From positions 1 through 64,000 of the forward strand of contig JVKM01000059.1 of the NCBI GenBank assembly GCA_001072465.1: 64,000 bases of DNA. Direction: 5' to 3'. The notes under the pieces are model-generated. The model was not told where the DNA came from and ran no database searches. It saw nothing but the letters and a program-made list of their open reading frames with translations. The translations under genes were made by a program, and so were the position numbers. This DNA comes from Xylanimonas cellulosilytica (lineage in GTDB: Bacteria > Actinomycetota > Actinomycetes > Actinomycetales > Actinomycetaceae). Positions within the stretch are counted from its first letter, which is position 1. Each line of letters opens with the position of its first letter. This document shows, one piece after another, positions 1 through 11,370 of this stretch.

Positions 1-726
1 GCCCAGATCTTTTCACGAACCCCCAACGGGTGCGGTCACAGGCAGGTAGCCATGTGCCTGCGTGCTGAGGAAGGGGAGCGCATCGCCGATAAGACGGTCT
101 TGAAGATGATGCGCCAGATGGGGCTGCGCTGCGGCATACGCCGCGAGAGGGCCTACCACAGGTACAACTCCTACAAGGGGGACGTGGGGCAACGCTTCGA
201 CAACATCATCGGTCGCGACTTTACGGCGACCGGCCCCTGGCAGAAAATGGGTACCGATGTCACCGAGTTCAAGCTCTCCTTCGGTAAGGCCTACCTCGCT
301 CCGGTCTACGACTTTGCCAGCAAAGAGATTGTCGCCTACTCCATCTCTATGTGCCCCAACCTCGCCCAGCAACAAGAGATGCTCCAGATACTCATGGACG
401 CCAAACCAGCAGGGGTCGAGCCGATCTTGCACTCGGACATGGGATGGCAGTACCAGCACGAGAGCTACATCAGCACGCTTGCCGATAACGGTTTCATCCA
501 GAGCATGTCACGCAAAGGCAACTGCATCGACAACGGTGCCACTGAGCAGGTCTTCGGTCACATCAAGGACGAGTTTTTTCGCGGCCAAGACTGGCAGACC
601 TTCGAGAGCTTCAAAGCCGACCTCGACGCCTACATCACGCACTGGAACACAACACGACGCCAAGTAAAGCTCAAGGGCCTGACCCCGGCAGAATACCGGG
701 ATCAGGCCCTACAGGAAGCCGCATAA
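1..726 (+). CDS. IS3-family transposase OrfB, 5'-truncated by window edge
   Basis: This is the DDE integrase-fold transposase that cuts and joins the ends of the insertion sequence. Reading from base 1, the first ~45 residues form an HTH_21-like segment (PNGCGHRQVAMCLR, then RIADKTVLKMMRQMGL). The rve catalytic core follows. The candidate triad is Asp86 (GTDVTEF), Asp146 (LHSDMGWQY) and Glu182 (NGATEQVF), giving the D-35-E spacing of IS3 elements. The C-terminus (HWNTTRRQVKLKGLTPAEYR) is the usual IS3 tail. An ATG at 52 exists, but homology upstream of it shows the true start lies outside. No frameshift or stop is seen in the visible part, so it may be active. Confidence 0.9.
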   Translation, partial: AQIFSRTPNGCGHRQVAMCLRAEEGERIADKTVLKMMRQMGLRCGIRRERAYHRYNSYKGDVGQRFDNIIGRDFTATGPWQKMGTDVTEFKLSFGKAYLAPVYDFASKEIVAYSISMCPNLAQQQEMLQILMDAKPAGVEPILHSDMGWQYQHESYISTLADNGFIQSMSRKGNCIDNGATEQVFGHIKDEFFRGQDWQTFESFKADLDAYITHWNTTRRQVKLKGLTPAEYRDQALQEAA

Positions 727-741
727 CGGCTACCATTTAAA

Positions 742-767
742 GCGTCCAAGTTTCGGGGCGCAGTTCA
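742..767. repeat. Right terminal inverted repeat of the IS3 element
   Basis: On the minus strand it reads TGAACTGCGCCCCGAAACTT followed by GGACGC. TGnACTG-rich, C-rich termini of this kind are the rule in the IS3 family. It sits 15 bp after the transposase stop codon. The left partner is not in the window, so pairing could not be confirmed. Confidence 0.7.
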
Positions 768-803
768 AGACGAGGTCGGGGCCGCTTCGTGCGTTCGTGC
801 CTC

Positions 804-1289
804 CTAATCCCGGCTGTTACGACCGGCGACGAATGCACAGAAGAGAGCGAGGAGGACAGCGACGCCCGCGACGGGCAGCGGAATCCAGTACGCCAGACGG
901 TAGGCAAACTCCATGATGCCGGCGATCGCCATCGCGACCACGAGGAACAGGTGAAAGGCCCTCGACCACAGGAAACCACTCGATCCACCGCTCCACAGAG
1001 ACACGAGCGTCATCAGCAAGAAGACGAACGCAACCGTATAGAGCGCGCCCACCATGCCCATCAGCCACGTGTGCCGGGCCTCGGCCTGCACGAGAACGCA
1101 CAAGCTCAGGTTTCCGATGCCCGCCACGAAGCCGCAGCTCAGGCCAAAGACGCGCGATCGACCGACCCCGCGTGCCATGAGCGCGGAGATCGTGAGCGCG
1201 GCTGCGACGCCCATGAGCGCAATGACGATCAGGTGGACCCATGCTGGCCAGTAGTACATGTGGCCGAAATACCGGTAAGCAGGAAGCAT
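804..1289 (-). CDS. Hypothetical small integral membrane protein (161 aa)
   Basis: I do not recognise the family. The protein has about five hydrophobic helices (roughly residues 14-35, 46-64, 75-97, 105-125 and 131-153), short loops and a basic-polar tail (AGRNSRD). There is no signal peptide or enzyme motif. It lies 24 bp downstream of uvrA on the same strand but appears to have its own promoter: TAGGAT sits 7 nt before the ATG, leaving almost no leader. The IS element ends 36 bp beyond its stop. It may be a conserved actinobacterial membrane protein of unknown role. Confidence 0.75.
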   Translation of the reverse strand: MLPAYRYFGHMYYWPAWVHLIVIALMGVAAALTISALMARGVGRSRVFGLSCGFVAGIGNLSLCVLVQAEARHTWLMGMVGALYTVAFVFLLMTLVSLWSGGSSGFLWSRAFHLFLVVAMAIAGIMEFAYRLAYWIPLPVAGVAVLLALFCAFVAGRNSRD

Positions 1290-1296
1290 AAGGCCT

Positions 1297-1302
1297 ATCC
1301 TA
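1297..1302 (-). promoter_or_regulatory. Putative -10 (TAGGAT), leaderless start of the 161-aa membrane protein
   Basis: TAGGAT fits the TANNNT core of actinobacterial sigma-A -10 elements and ends 7 nt before the ATG, so transcription would begin at or beside the start codon. It lies in the 24-bp gap after uvrA, which argues that this gene is not simply part of a uvrA operon. The -35 is not evident. Confidence 0.5.
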
Positions 1303-1312
1303 ACCGTTCACG

Positions 1313-4177
<2,865 letters not shown>

Positions 4178-4183
4178 CCCTCG

Positions 4184-4189
4184 ATCCTA
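4184..4189 (-). promoter_or_regulatory. Putative -10 (TAGGAT), leaderless start of uvrA
   Basis: TAGGAT is followed by CGAGGG and then the GTG start. The 6-nt spacing matches leaderless actinobacterial transcripts. It faces the similarly built promoter of the divergent YciI gene. Confidence 0.5.
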
Positions 4190-4221
4190 GCCGCCCTCTA
4201 GGCAAAAGCGTGGATCAGGGC

Positions 4222-4227
4222 TAGTGT
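4222..4227 (+). promoter_or_regulatory. Putative -10 (TAGTGT), leaderless start of the YciI gene
   Basis: TAGTGT is followed by TGGGCT and ATG, a 6-nt gap. No Shine-Dalgarno sequence is present, which fits a leaderless mRNA. Confidence 0.5.
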
Positions 4228-4233
4228 TGGGCT

Positions 4234-4515
4234 ATGGCATTCTACGCAGTTGAATACGTGTACAACCCCTCGATGACCGAGACCATGGACGAGGTTCGCC
4301 CGACGCACCGCGCGTTCCTGTCCGGCCTGCTCGAGCAGGGGATCAACATCGCATCCGGTCCCCTCGTTGGCGAGATCCCCGGCGCCCTGATCCTCATCAA
4401 CGCCGAGAGCCAGGCGGACGTCGAGCGCATCCTCAACGAGGACCCCTTCTACGTCGCCGAGGTCATCCAGGCGCGCCTGATCCGCGAGTGGAACCCCGTC
4501 ATCCGGGCGTTCTGA
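4234..4515 (+). CDS. YciI-family protein (93 aa)
   Basis: A single YCII domain (alpha/beta ferredoxin-like fold) fills the protein. It begins FYAVEYVYNP, has the conserved RPTHRAFLSGLLEQG segment with the His seen in the family, and then GPLVGEIPGALILINAESQADVERILNEDPF. The family includes a peroxidase/chlorohydrolase-like YciI and many uncharacterised stand-alone proteins, so no reaction is assigned. It is transcribed divergently from uvrA, convergently with the P-type ATPase gene, and is followed by a strong hairpin. Confidence 0.85.
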   Translation: MAFYAVEYVYNPSMTETMDEVRPTHRAFLSGLLEQGINIASGPLVGEIPGALILINAESQADVERILNEDPFYVAEVIQARLIREWNPVIRAF

Positions 4516-4530
4516 TCGCAGCAAACGAAC

Positions 4531-4567
4531 GAGGCCGGGGCCGGGTGATTCACCCGACTCCGGCCTC
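4531..4567. terminator. Bidirectional hairpin between the YciI gene and the P-type ATPase gene
   Basis: A 17-bp stem (GAGGCCGGGGCCGGGTG paired to CACCCGACTCCGGCCTC, with two G-T pairs) has a 3-nt loop. It sits between two convergent genes, 16 bp from one stop and 19 bp from the other. No clear T-run follows on either side. Confidence 0.65.
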
Positions 4568-4585
4568 GACTCGTATGGAGCGCTC

Positions 4586-6976
4586 TCAGCCCTCCAGTGA
4601 GCGGGCGAACTGGCGCGCGTAGAAGATGCGCTGAGCAACCTCAATGAGGAGGGCAGCACAGGCACCGACGCACGCGATGACGAGCCACTCGTATCCACTC
4701 GGCGCGACCATCGAGAAGAAATGACGCACCGGCGGCAGCAGAACGCCGCCCACGGTCGCGGAAATGACGCTCGCCAGGAGCACCCACTTCCACGTCGACA
4801 GCGGACGCGAGGTAATGACGAGCAGCCAGATCGCCCCCAGCATGAGGCAGAGAATCGCGGCCGTGGACTCGCGCGCCTGCGGCGGGCCATCGACGATCCC
4901 GAAGGCTGTGAGTGCGGCTGCCGCCAGAATGACGCCCGTCGGCATCGCGAGCGAGAGCGTGCGCTTGAGGAAGCCCGGCACGTAGCGGCGCGGGTTCGGC
5001 CACAGGGCCAGGAAGAACGCGGGGATACCGATGGTCAGCGAGTCGATGTAGCTGAACTGGCGGGGCAGGAACGGATAACGCCAGCCGACCAGGGCCGTCA
5101 CGATGACGAGGACGGCAGCGTAGGTGGTCTTCGCCAGGAACAGCGAGGACACGCGTTCCATGTTGGCGATGATGCGGCGGCCCTCCGAGAGAACACCCGG
5201 CAACACCGAGAACTTCGAGTCCACGAGAACGATCTGCGCGACCGCCTTCGTGGCCTGCGTGCCGTTCCCCATCGCGATACCCAGGTCGGCGTCCTTGAGC
5301 GCGAGCGCGTCGTTGACCCCGTCTCCCGTCATGGCCACGCAGTGATCGCGTGCCTGGAGCGCACCGACCATCGCGCGCTTCTGCTCGGGAGTCACGCGCC
5401 CGAAGACGTCGTGGTTCTCGATCGCGTCGATGAATGCCTCAGAGGTCAGGTCTTCGGGCAGATCACGCGCGTCCATGAGGCGCGCGGGCGTGCCGTCGGG
5501 CGCGGTCAGGCCTGCCTGCGCGGCCAGCGCACCCACCGTCGTCGGGTTGTCGCCCGAGATGACGCGGACGTGCACGTCCTGCGAGCGGAAGTAGTCGAGT
5601 GTCTCGGCAGCGTCGGGGCGCAGGTCCTCCTCGAGGACCACAAGCGCGGCAACCGAACGGCACACGGGAAGCTCGTCGTCCGCCACAGCCTCATCGGCGT
5701 GGACGAGGGCCACCACGCGGGAGCCTTCCTGCGCGATGCCCCGCACCTTCGCAAGGAGATCGGCATTGGCAGCCGAGGCCTCGTCGATGACGAACTCGGG
5801 GGCGCCGAGAATCCATGAGTCGCTCCCGCTCCCCCACGCGCTCCACTTGCGGGCCGAGGAGAAGGGAACGGACCACTCGATCCGCTCGGACGCGCCGGAG
5901 CGCTCAGATTCGCCCAGGTGCTCCCAGATGGCCTCCGCCGTCGCGTTGGTGCGGTCGCTCGCTGCGCTCGCCAGTGCGCGAAGCACCACGACTTCGTCAC
6001 CGGAAACGACCTCGACGCCCCGCACGCGAATGCCACCGGTGGTGAGGGTGCCCGTCTTGTCGAGGCACAGGCAGTCCACGCGGGCGAGGACCTCAACGGC
6101 GGGAAGTTCCTGGACGAGGACACCGCGGCGTGCCAGCGTTGCCGATCCGATCGCGAAGTTCATGGACGTCAGGAGCACCAGGCCCTGAGGAATCATGCCG
6201 ATCACCGAGGCAACCGAGAGCACGAGGGCCTCGCGCCAGTCTCCCCCGTGACCGCCAGCGATGCGATTCTGCGAGTAGAAGGTCAGGACGACGATCGGAA
6301 GCAGCATGACGGAGACGACCTGCAACACCCGGTTAATCGACGTCTGGATCTCCGAGACCGTACGCGTGAAGGCGCGCGCCTGTTCGGACAGGCCCTGCGC
6401 GTAGACGCGCTCACCGACAGCCGTAGCCACCATGCGGCCAGCACCCGCGACGACACTCGTGCCAGCCAACAGCTGATCACCCTGCTTTTTCTTCACCGGG
6501 CGCGACTCGCCGGTCAGCAGCGACTCATCGATTTCGAGGCCCGCCGAGGACAGCACCGTGCCGTCCACGCTCACCTGATCGCCAAGCGTCAGATCGATGA
6601 CATCGTCGAGCACGACGTCACGTGCGGGAACAACCGACAGGGTGCCGTCACGCAGGACGGTCGCCTGCGGAGCATCGACGATCGCGAGCGAGTCGAGGGT
6701 TCGCTTGGCACGCAGCTCAGAAACGATGCCGATCACCGCGTTGATGATCATCACGCCGCCGAAAATGCCATCACGCAGGTCGCCGAACAGCAGGACGATC
6801 ACGGACGCCGCGACGATGATCGCGTTGAACAGCGTCAGCACGTTTTCTCGAATAATCGACGTCACCGAGCGGGACGTACGATCCTTCACCCGGTTGACCG
6901 CGCCGCGGGCGACGCGCTCGGCGACCTCGGCGGCGCTCAGGCCGTGTTCATCGATTGTCAGGCTGTCAGCGCTCAT
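4586..6976 (-). CDS. CtpE-like P-type cation-transporting ATPase
   Basis: This is a 796-aa P2-like pump resembling mycobacterial CtpE, a Ca2+ ATPase. It has no N-terminal metal-binding domain. Landmarks are the actuator TGES at 155-158, the phosphorylation site DKTGT with Asp306, VISGDNPTTV, TGDGVNDALALKDADLGIAMG, and about ten membrane helices. The M4 ion-site motif reads PQGL where CtpE and SERCA have PEGL (CAG codon, residues 263-266). The start was placed at ATG 6976: it follows GAGGAGG and overlaps the end of the upstream TerC gene by 11 bp, so translation is probably coupled. Position behind two TerC genes and a Mn-riboswitch-like leader suggests Mn2+ or Ca2+ export. That is inference. 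Confidence 0.88.
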   Translation of the reverse strand: MSADSLTIDEHGLSAAEVAERVARGAVNRVKDRTSRSVTSIIRENVLTLFNAIIVAASVIVLLFGDLRDGIFGGVMIINAVIGIVSELRAKRTLDSLAIVDAPQATVLRDGTLSVVPARDVVLDDVIDLTLGDQVSVDGTVLSSAGLEIDESLLTGESRPVKKKQGDQLLAGTSVVAGAGRMVATAVGERVYAQGLSEQARAFTRTVSEIQTSINRVLQVVSVMLLPIVVLTFYSQNRIAGGHGGDWREALVLSVASVIGMIPQGLVLLTSMNFAIGSATLARRGVLVQELPAVEVLARVDCLCLDKTGTLTTGGIRVRGVEVVSGDEVVVLRALASAASDRTNATAEAIWEHLGESERSGASERIEWSVPFSSARKWSAWGSGSDSWILGAPEFVIDEASAANADLLAKVRGIAQEGSRVVALVHADEAVADDELPVCRSVAALVVLEEDLRPDAAETLDYFRSQDVHVRVISGDNPTTVGALAAQAGLTAPDGTPARLMDARDLPEDLTSEAFIDAIENHDVFGRVTPEQKRAMVGALQARDHCVAMTGDGVNDALALKDADLGIAMGNGTQATKAVAQIVLVDSKFSVLPGVLSEGRRIIANMERVSSLFLAKTTYAAVLVIVTALVGWRYPFLPRQFSYIDSLTIGIPAFFLALWPNPRRYVPGFLKRTLSLAMPTGVILAAAALTAFGIVDGPPQARESTAAILCLMLGAIWLLVITSRPLSTWKWVLLASVISATVGGVLLPPVRHFFSMVAPSGYEWLVIACVGACAALLIEVAQRIFYARQFARSLEG

Positions 6977-7964
6977 CGGCACCCTCCTCGTCCATCGCGC
7001 TGCGCACCAGCGACGCAATCACGGTGACCACGAGAGTCACGACGATGACTCCCAGCGACACGGACACCGAAATCTCCGGCGCCCACTCGAAACCGTGGCC
7101 TCCATTGATGAACGGTAGCGTGTTGGCGTGCAGGGCCTCAAGAATCAGCTTAATGCCGATAAAACTGAGGATGACGCCGAGGCCGTAACCCAGGTACACG
7201 AGTTTGCCGAGGAGCGCGTCCACTAGGAAGAACAGCTGTCGCAAGCCCATGAGTGCAAACACGTTGCACGCAAACACCAGGAATGCCTGCGAGGTGATGC
7301 CGAAGATCGCGGGAATCGAGTCGAAGGCAAACATGAGGTCGGCAGAGCCCAGGGCCAGCACGACGACGAACAGCGGGGTGAGGTACGTGCGTCCGCCGTG
7401 ACGGTACAGCATGCGGTTGCCGATAAAGCCGTCCGTGATGGGCAGGACTCGGCGTACAACACGAATGAAGGCGTTCTCCTCGTACTCCTCCTCGTCGCCG
7501 CCACCGGTCGCGGTCTCCTTGATCTGCGAGAAAGCAGTCCACAGCAGCCACACGCCGAAAACGAAGAACACCCAGGAGAAGCGCGCCACCAGCGCGGCAC
7601 CCAGCAGAATGAACACGAGGCGCAGCAGCAGTGCGATGACGATGCCGAAGAGCAGCGCCTTCTGCTGGTTCTCTCGCGGCACCCGGAACGCTTTCAGGAT
7701 CAGGATGAACACGAAAAGGTTGTCCACGGACAGCGACCATTCCATCGCCCATCCCGCGTAGAACTCCTGGGCGTACAGCCACCCGTTCGTCAGCCAAATT
7801 CCGACGCCGAACACGGCCGCCAACCCCACGTAGAACAGCGTCCAGCGAGCCGCCTCGGCAGCCGTCGGCGGATGGGGATTACGGGCGTGCCCGAGGAAAT
7901 CGAGCGCGACAAGACCGATGGCAACGAGGGCCAGAATGCCCCACGCCCACGGGTGAACAACCAT
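6966..7964 (-). CDS. TerC-family membrane protein (first downstream copy, 332 aa)
   Basis: TerC/Alx-type polytopic proteins are linked to Mn2+ export and to metalation of secreted proteins. This copy has nine or so helices and the conserved acidic pair in membrane segments: WSLSVDNLFVF and FAFDSIPAIFG. An acidic cytoplasmic loop (DEEEYEEN) precedes the second half, and the tail is charged (AMDEEGADER). An AGAGG sequence precedes the ATG. It lies 58 bp after a second TerC gene, with which it shares most motifs (DGFIGNRMLYRHGGRTYLTP versus DGFIGSRMLYRHGGRTYITP), so the pair arose by duplication. It has no riboswitch of its own. Confidence 0.93.
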   Translation of the reverse strand: MVVHPWAWGILALVAIGLVALDFLGHARNPHPPTAAEAARWTLFYVGLAAVFGVGIWLTNGWLYAQEFYAGWAMEWSLSVDNLFVFILILKAFRVPRENQQKALLFGIVIALLLRLVFILLGAALVARFSWVFFVFGVWLLWTAFSQIKETATGGGDEEEYEENAFIRVVRRVLPITDGFIGNRMLYRHGGRTYLTPLFVVVLALGSADLMFAFDSIPAIFGITSQAFLVFACNVFALMGLRQLFFLVDALLGKLVYLGYGLGVILSFIGIKLILEALHANTLPFINGGHGFEWAPEISVSVSLGVIVVTLVVTVIASLVRSAMDEEGADER

Positions 7965-8022
7965 GAGTACCTCTTAACTATCCGACCATGAAATTTTACC
8001 GCTGCCCCACGGTCGACTCGCG

Positions 8023-9003
8023 TCACGCGCGCCGTTTGCTGGAAACCGCGAGGGAGGCCACGACCGTGACCAGGATGGTGACGACGATGAAGCCGAGCGA
8101 GAACGCGATAGACGGCTCAGGAATTGCGGCAACCTCGTGGCCGCCATTGATGAAGGGCAGCTCGTTGGTGTGCAGCGCGTGGTTGATCAGCTTGAAGCCG
8201 ATGAAGCCCAGGATCGCGGCAAGGCCGTAGTGGAGGAACACGATGCGGTCGAGCAAGCCATCGATGAGGAAGTAGAGCTGGCGCAGGCCGAGCAGCGAAA
8301 ACGCGTTGGCAGCGAACACCAGGTACGCCTCGGAGGTCAGCGAGTAGATCGCGGGGATCGAGTCAACGGCAAACATGACGTCGGCGGTGCCGATCGCGAT
8401 GACGCACAGCAGCATCGGCGTGATGTAGGTGCGGCCGCCGTGGCGATAGAGCATACGCGAGCCGATAAAGCCGTCGGTGACGGGCACGACCTTCGACACC
8501 CAGCGCACGATTGACGGCGGGCGGTACTCCTCGTCGTCGTCATCGCTGGAGCCTTCACGGACCTGGCTGATCGCGGTCCACAGCAGCCACGCGCCGAACA
8601 GATAGAAGACCCACGAGAAGTTTTCGATGAGCGCGGCGCCAGCCAGAATGAAGATGAGGCGCAGAACCAGGGCGATGATGATGCCGGCGAGCAGCACCTC
8701 CTGCTGATTTTTCCTGGGCACGCGGAAGGTGGAGAGGATGATGACGAACACGAACAGGTTGTCAATACTCAACGCTTTTTCAGTGATGTAACCGCCGAGG
8801 TATTCCTGGCCGTATTGGGGTCCCCAGACCGCCCAGACGATGGCGCCGAAAATAAGGGCGATCGCAATGTAGGCGACGGACCACCAGGTCGCTTCCTTGA
8901 GCGTGGGTTCGTGGGGTGTGCGGACGTGGCCGACGATGTCGACGACGATCATGATCAGGATGATGCCAGCCAGGACGATCCAGGCAAGGGCGTGCACGTG
9001 CAT
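8023..9003 (-). CDS. TerC-family membrane protein (first gene of the operon, 326 aa)
   Basis: It belongs to the same family as its neighbour, with KALSIDNLFVFVII and MFAVDSIPAIYS carrying the conserved membrane aspartates, plus an acidic loop (SDDDDEEY). The start is ATG 9003 (MHVHALAW). A longer frame runs upstream, but it would translate through the riboswitch and lacks homology. GGAGG stands 8 nt before this ATG and lies in the 3' arm of the regulatory hairpin. The operon TerC-TerC-CtpE therefore appears to be controlled at translation of this first gene, probably by Mn2+. Confidence 0.93.
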   Translation of the reverse strand: MHVHALAWIVLAGIILIMIVVDIVGHVRTPHEPTLKEATWWSVAYIAIALIFGAIVWAVWGPQYGQEYLGGYITEKALSIDNLFVFVIILSTFRVPRKNQQEVLLAGIIIALVLRLIFILAGAALIENFSWVFYLFGAWLLWTAISQVREGSSDDDDEEYRPPSIVRWVSKVVPVTDGFIGSRMLYRHGGRTYITPMLLCVIAIGTADVMFAVDSIPAIYSLTSEAYLVFAANAFSLLGLRQLYFLIDGLLDRIVFLHYGLAAILGFIGFKLINHALHTNELPFINGGHEVAAIPEPSIAFSLGFIVVTILVTVVASLAVSSKRRA

Positions 9004-9146
9004 ACGTGGGGCCTCCGGTACGAGTCGGGTACCGGAGGTCTCCTCCCGCCAAGAAATCCTGGCCGGTGACGCCGGAGGCCGCGCCGCGTGGGCGGGCCGT
9101 CGTGATGACGACGCCACTGTTGGTGGGAGTACTCCCCTCCGCTAAC
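9004..9146 (-). promoter_or_regulatory. yybP-ykoY (Mn2+) riboswitch with SD-sequestering expression platform
   Basis: Read on the minus strand, the leader opens with GGAGGGGAGTA (9130-9140), contains GTCGTCATCACGACGG, and ends with GGGAGGAGACCTCC (9034-9047). These match the P1/L1, GTCGTCA and AGACCTTT-like elements of the yybP-ykoY manganese aptamer. The 3' P1 strand CCTCC (9034-9038) can pair with the 5' GGAGG (9136-9140), or with the SD GGAGG (9012-9016) in a perfect 10-bp hairpin (CCTCCGGTAC/GTACCGGAGG). Ligand binding should free the SD and switch translation on. The family and its link to terC genes are established; the pairing model is inferred by eye. Confidence 0.85.
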
Positions 9147-9152
9147 GTGTCT

Positions 9153-9158
9153 ATTCTA
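9153..9158 (-). promoter_or_regulatory. Putative -10 (TAGAAT) of the TerC-TerC-ATPase operon
   Basis: TAGAAT matches TATAAT at five of six positions and would start transcription near 9146, six bases before the first riboswitch strand. No good -35 was found at 16-18 bp. Confidence 0.55.
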
Positions 9159-9279
9159 GTCTGTGAAGCTTGCTTCGCGTCCCAAGCCGCGACGTGGCAT
9201 CGGTCGCGATTCGGGCGCAAACGTCCATGATTGAGGTTGCGGCGAGCGCGCGATCGGCCGCGCCGGGTGGTCTAGACGG

Positions 9280-11364
9280 TCAGTGGGCGCGCTTCATGGC
9301 GCGCAGTTCCTTCTTCAGGTCTTCGAGTTCGTCACGCAGGCGAGCCGCGACCTCGAATTGGAGGTGCTGAGCGGCTGCCATCATCTGGGCGGACAGCTCC
9401 TCGATAAGTTCGGCGAGCTCGGCCTCGGCGCGCTGACCCGATGTCACAGCGCGGCCGCCACCTGTCGCGTCGCTACGCTCCCGCTTGCTCTTCTCCTTGC
9501 GGTACCCGCCCTCAAGGAGGGTCTGCGTATCGACCTGCTCGCGGGCGAGCATGTCGGTGACGTCGGAGATCTTCTTGCGCAGCGGCTGCGGGTCGATGCC
9601 GTGTTCCTTGTTGTAGGCGATCTGGATCTCGCGACGACGCATCGTCTCCGAGATGGCCTCGTTCATCGAATCCGTCATGTTGTCCGCGTACATGTGGACC
9701 TCACCGGACACGTTTCGGGCGGCGCGGCCGATCGTCTGAATGAGCGAGCGAGTCGAGCGCAGGAAGCCTTCCTTGTCCGCATCGAGGATCGACACGAGGG
9801 AGACCTCGGGCAGGTCCAGGCCCTCACGCAGGAGGTTGATGCCGACGAGCACGTCGAAGGTGCCCAGGCGCAGCTCGCGCAACAGCTCGACGCGGCGCAG
9901 GGTGTCGACGTCGGAGTGCAGGTATTCGACCTTGACACCGCGCTCGGCGAGGTAGGTCGTGAGCTCCTCGGCCATCTTCTTCGTCAGGGTGGTGACCAGG
10001 ACGCGCTCGTCGCGTTCGACGCGCACGCGCACCTGTTCCAGCAGGTCGTCAATCTGGCCCTCGGTGGGCTTGACGACGACGAGCGGGTCGACGAGGCCCG
10101 TCGGGCGAATGATCTGCTCGACGACACCATCGGAGCGTTCGAGTTCGTAGGGGCCGGGGGTCGCGGACAGGTAGACGGTCTGGCCGATGCGCTGGGTGAA
10201 CTCGTCCCACTTCAAGGGGCGGTTGTCCATCGCGGAGGGCAGGCGGAAGCCGTAGTCGACGAGGGTGCGCTTTCGCGACATGTCACCCTCGAACATCGCA
10301 CCGATCTGGGGGACGGTCACGTGAGACTCGTCGATAATGAGCAGGAAGTCGTCCGGGAAGTAGTCCAGCAGCGTGTGCGGAGGCGTGCCGGGTCCGCGCC
10401 CGTCGATGTGGCGCGAGTAGTTCTCGACGCCCGAGCACGAGCCGATTTCCTTGAGCATTTCGAGGTCGAAAGTCGTGCGCATGCGCAGGCGCTGCTCCTC
10501 GAGCAGCTTATTCTGGCCACGGAACCACGCGAGGCGATCATCGAGCTCATCCTCGATGGAGGCAATCGCCTTCTTCATACGCTCCTCGCCGGCCACGTAG
10601 TGCGAGGCCGGGAACAGGTACGTGTGATCGACGTGGTCGATGACGTCGCCGGTGAGCGGATGGAGAACGGCAAGAGACTCGATCTCGTCACCGAACATCT
10701 CGATGCGGATCGCGAGCTCCTCGTACACGGGGATAATTTCGATCGTGTCGCCGCGCACGCGGAAGGTACCGCGCGTAAAGGCCATATCGTTGCGGACGTA
10801 CTGCATCGCCACGAAGCGGCGTAGCAGCGCATCTCGGTCGATCATCATGCCCCGTTCGAGCTCGATCATACGGGCCACGTATTCCTCAGGAGTACCGAGG
10901 CCGTAGATGCAGGACACCGATGAGACGACGACCGTGTCACGCCTCGTGAGCAGCGAGTTCGTGGCACTGTGGCGCAGCCGCTCGACCTCGTCGTTGATCG
11001 AGGAGTCCTTCTCGATGAAGGTGTCCGTCTGGGGCACGTAGGCCTCGGGCTGGTAGTAGTCGTAGTAGGAGACAAAATATTCAACCGCGTTGTTCGGAAG
11101 CAGCTCGCGGAACTCCGCCGCAAGCTGAGCAGCGAGCGTCTTGTTCGGCTCGAGCACGAGGGCGGGACGCTGCAGCTCTTCGATGAGCCACGCAGTGGTC
11201 GCGCTCTTGCCCGTGCCCGTCGCACCCATGAGGACGACGTCCTGTTCGCCGTCGCGGATGCGAGCAGCCAGCTCTTTGATGGCCTTTGGCTGGTCGCCCG
11301 AGGGCGTGTACGGGGAGATGACCTCGAAAGGATTGTTCTGTCGGATCACGACGTTATTGCTCAC
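9280..11364 (-). CDS. uvrB: Excinuclease ABC subunit B (UvrB)
   Basis: UvrB is the helicase-like subunit that verifies damage and recruits UvrC. At 694 aa the length is normal. Walker [12 protein letters not shown] is near residue 45, followed by the beta-hairpin region ([23 protein letters not shown]), [22 protein letters not shown], and helicase motifs [12 protein letters not shown] and QTIGRAARN. The C-terminal UVR domain (about residues 640-690) is the UvrC-binding module. The GTG start ([12 protein letters not shown]) has no SD, but TAGCGT lies 6 nt upstream. The order uvrB-coaE-(gap)-rpsA-polA is conserved in actinobacteria. Confidence 0.97.
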   Translation of the reverse strand: MSNNVVIRQNNPFEVISPYTPSGDQPKAIKELAARIRDGEQDVVLMGATGTGKSATTAWLIEELQRPALVLEPNKTLAAQLAAEFRELLPNNAVEYFVSYYDYYQPEAYVPQTDTFIEKDSSINDEVERLRHSATNSLLTRRDTVVVSSVSCIYGLGTPEEYVARMIELERGMMIDRDALLRRFVAMQYVRNDMAFTRGTFRVRGDTIEIIPVYEELAIRIEMFGDEIESLAVLHPLTGDVIDHVDHTYLFPASHYVAGEERMKKAIASIEDELDDRLAWFRGQNKLLEEQRLRMRTTFDLEMLKEIGSCSGVENYSRHIDGRGPGTPPHTLLDYFPDDFLLIIDESHVTVPQIGAMFEGDMSRKRTLVDYGFRLPSAMDNRPLKWDEFTQRIGQTVYLSATPGPYELERSDGVVEQIIRPTGLVDPLVVVKPTEGQIDDLLEQVRVRVERDERVLVTTLTKKMAEELTTYLAERGVKVEYLHSDVDTLRRVELLRELRLGTFDVLVGINLLREGLDLPEVSLVSILDADKEGFLRSTRSLIQTIGRAARNVSGEVHMYADNMTDSMNEAISETMRRREIQIAYNKEHGIDPQPLRKKISDVTDMLAREQVDTQTLLEGGYRKEKSKRERSDATGGGRAVTSGQRAEAELAELIEELSAQMMAAAQHLQFEVAARLRDELEDLKKELRAMKRAH

Positions 11365-11370
11365 GGCCCT

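Larger units (their letters stand above)
1..767 (+). mobile_element. IS3-family insertion sequence, right part (5' end outside window)
   Basis: The element is seen from inside its transposase gene to its right end. The transposase frame is open to the first base, so the left end and any orfA lie outside the window. The right boundary is set by an inverted-repeat-like end at 742-767 which, read outward on the minus strand, begins TGAACTGCGCC, typical of IS3 ends. The element stops 36 bp from the stop codon of the neighbouring membrane-protein gene, so it did not break that gene but may have removed its terminator. The target duplication cannot be judged without the left end. Confidence 0.8.

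Noticed and set aside
4178-4233. LexA (SOS) box upstream of uvrA; likewise 11365-11446 upstream of uvrB
   Set aside because: No CGAAC-N4-GTTCG-type palindrome was found in either region.
9004-9117. A longer N-terminus for the first TerC protein
   Set aside because: It would translate the riboswitch and its hairpin. The SD and family N-terminus both point to ATG 9003.
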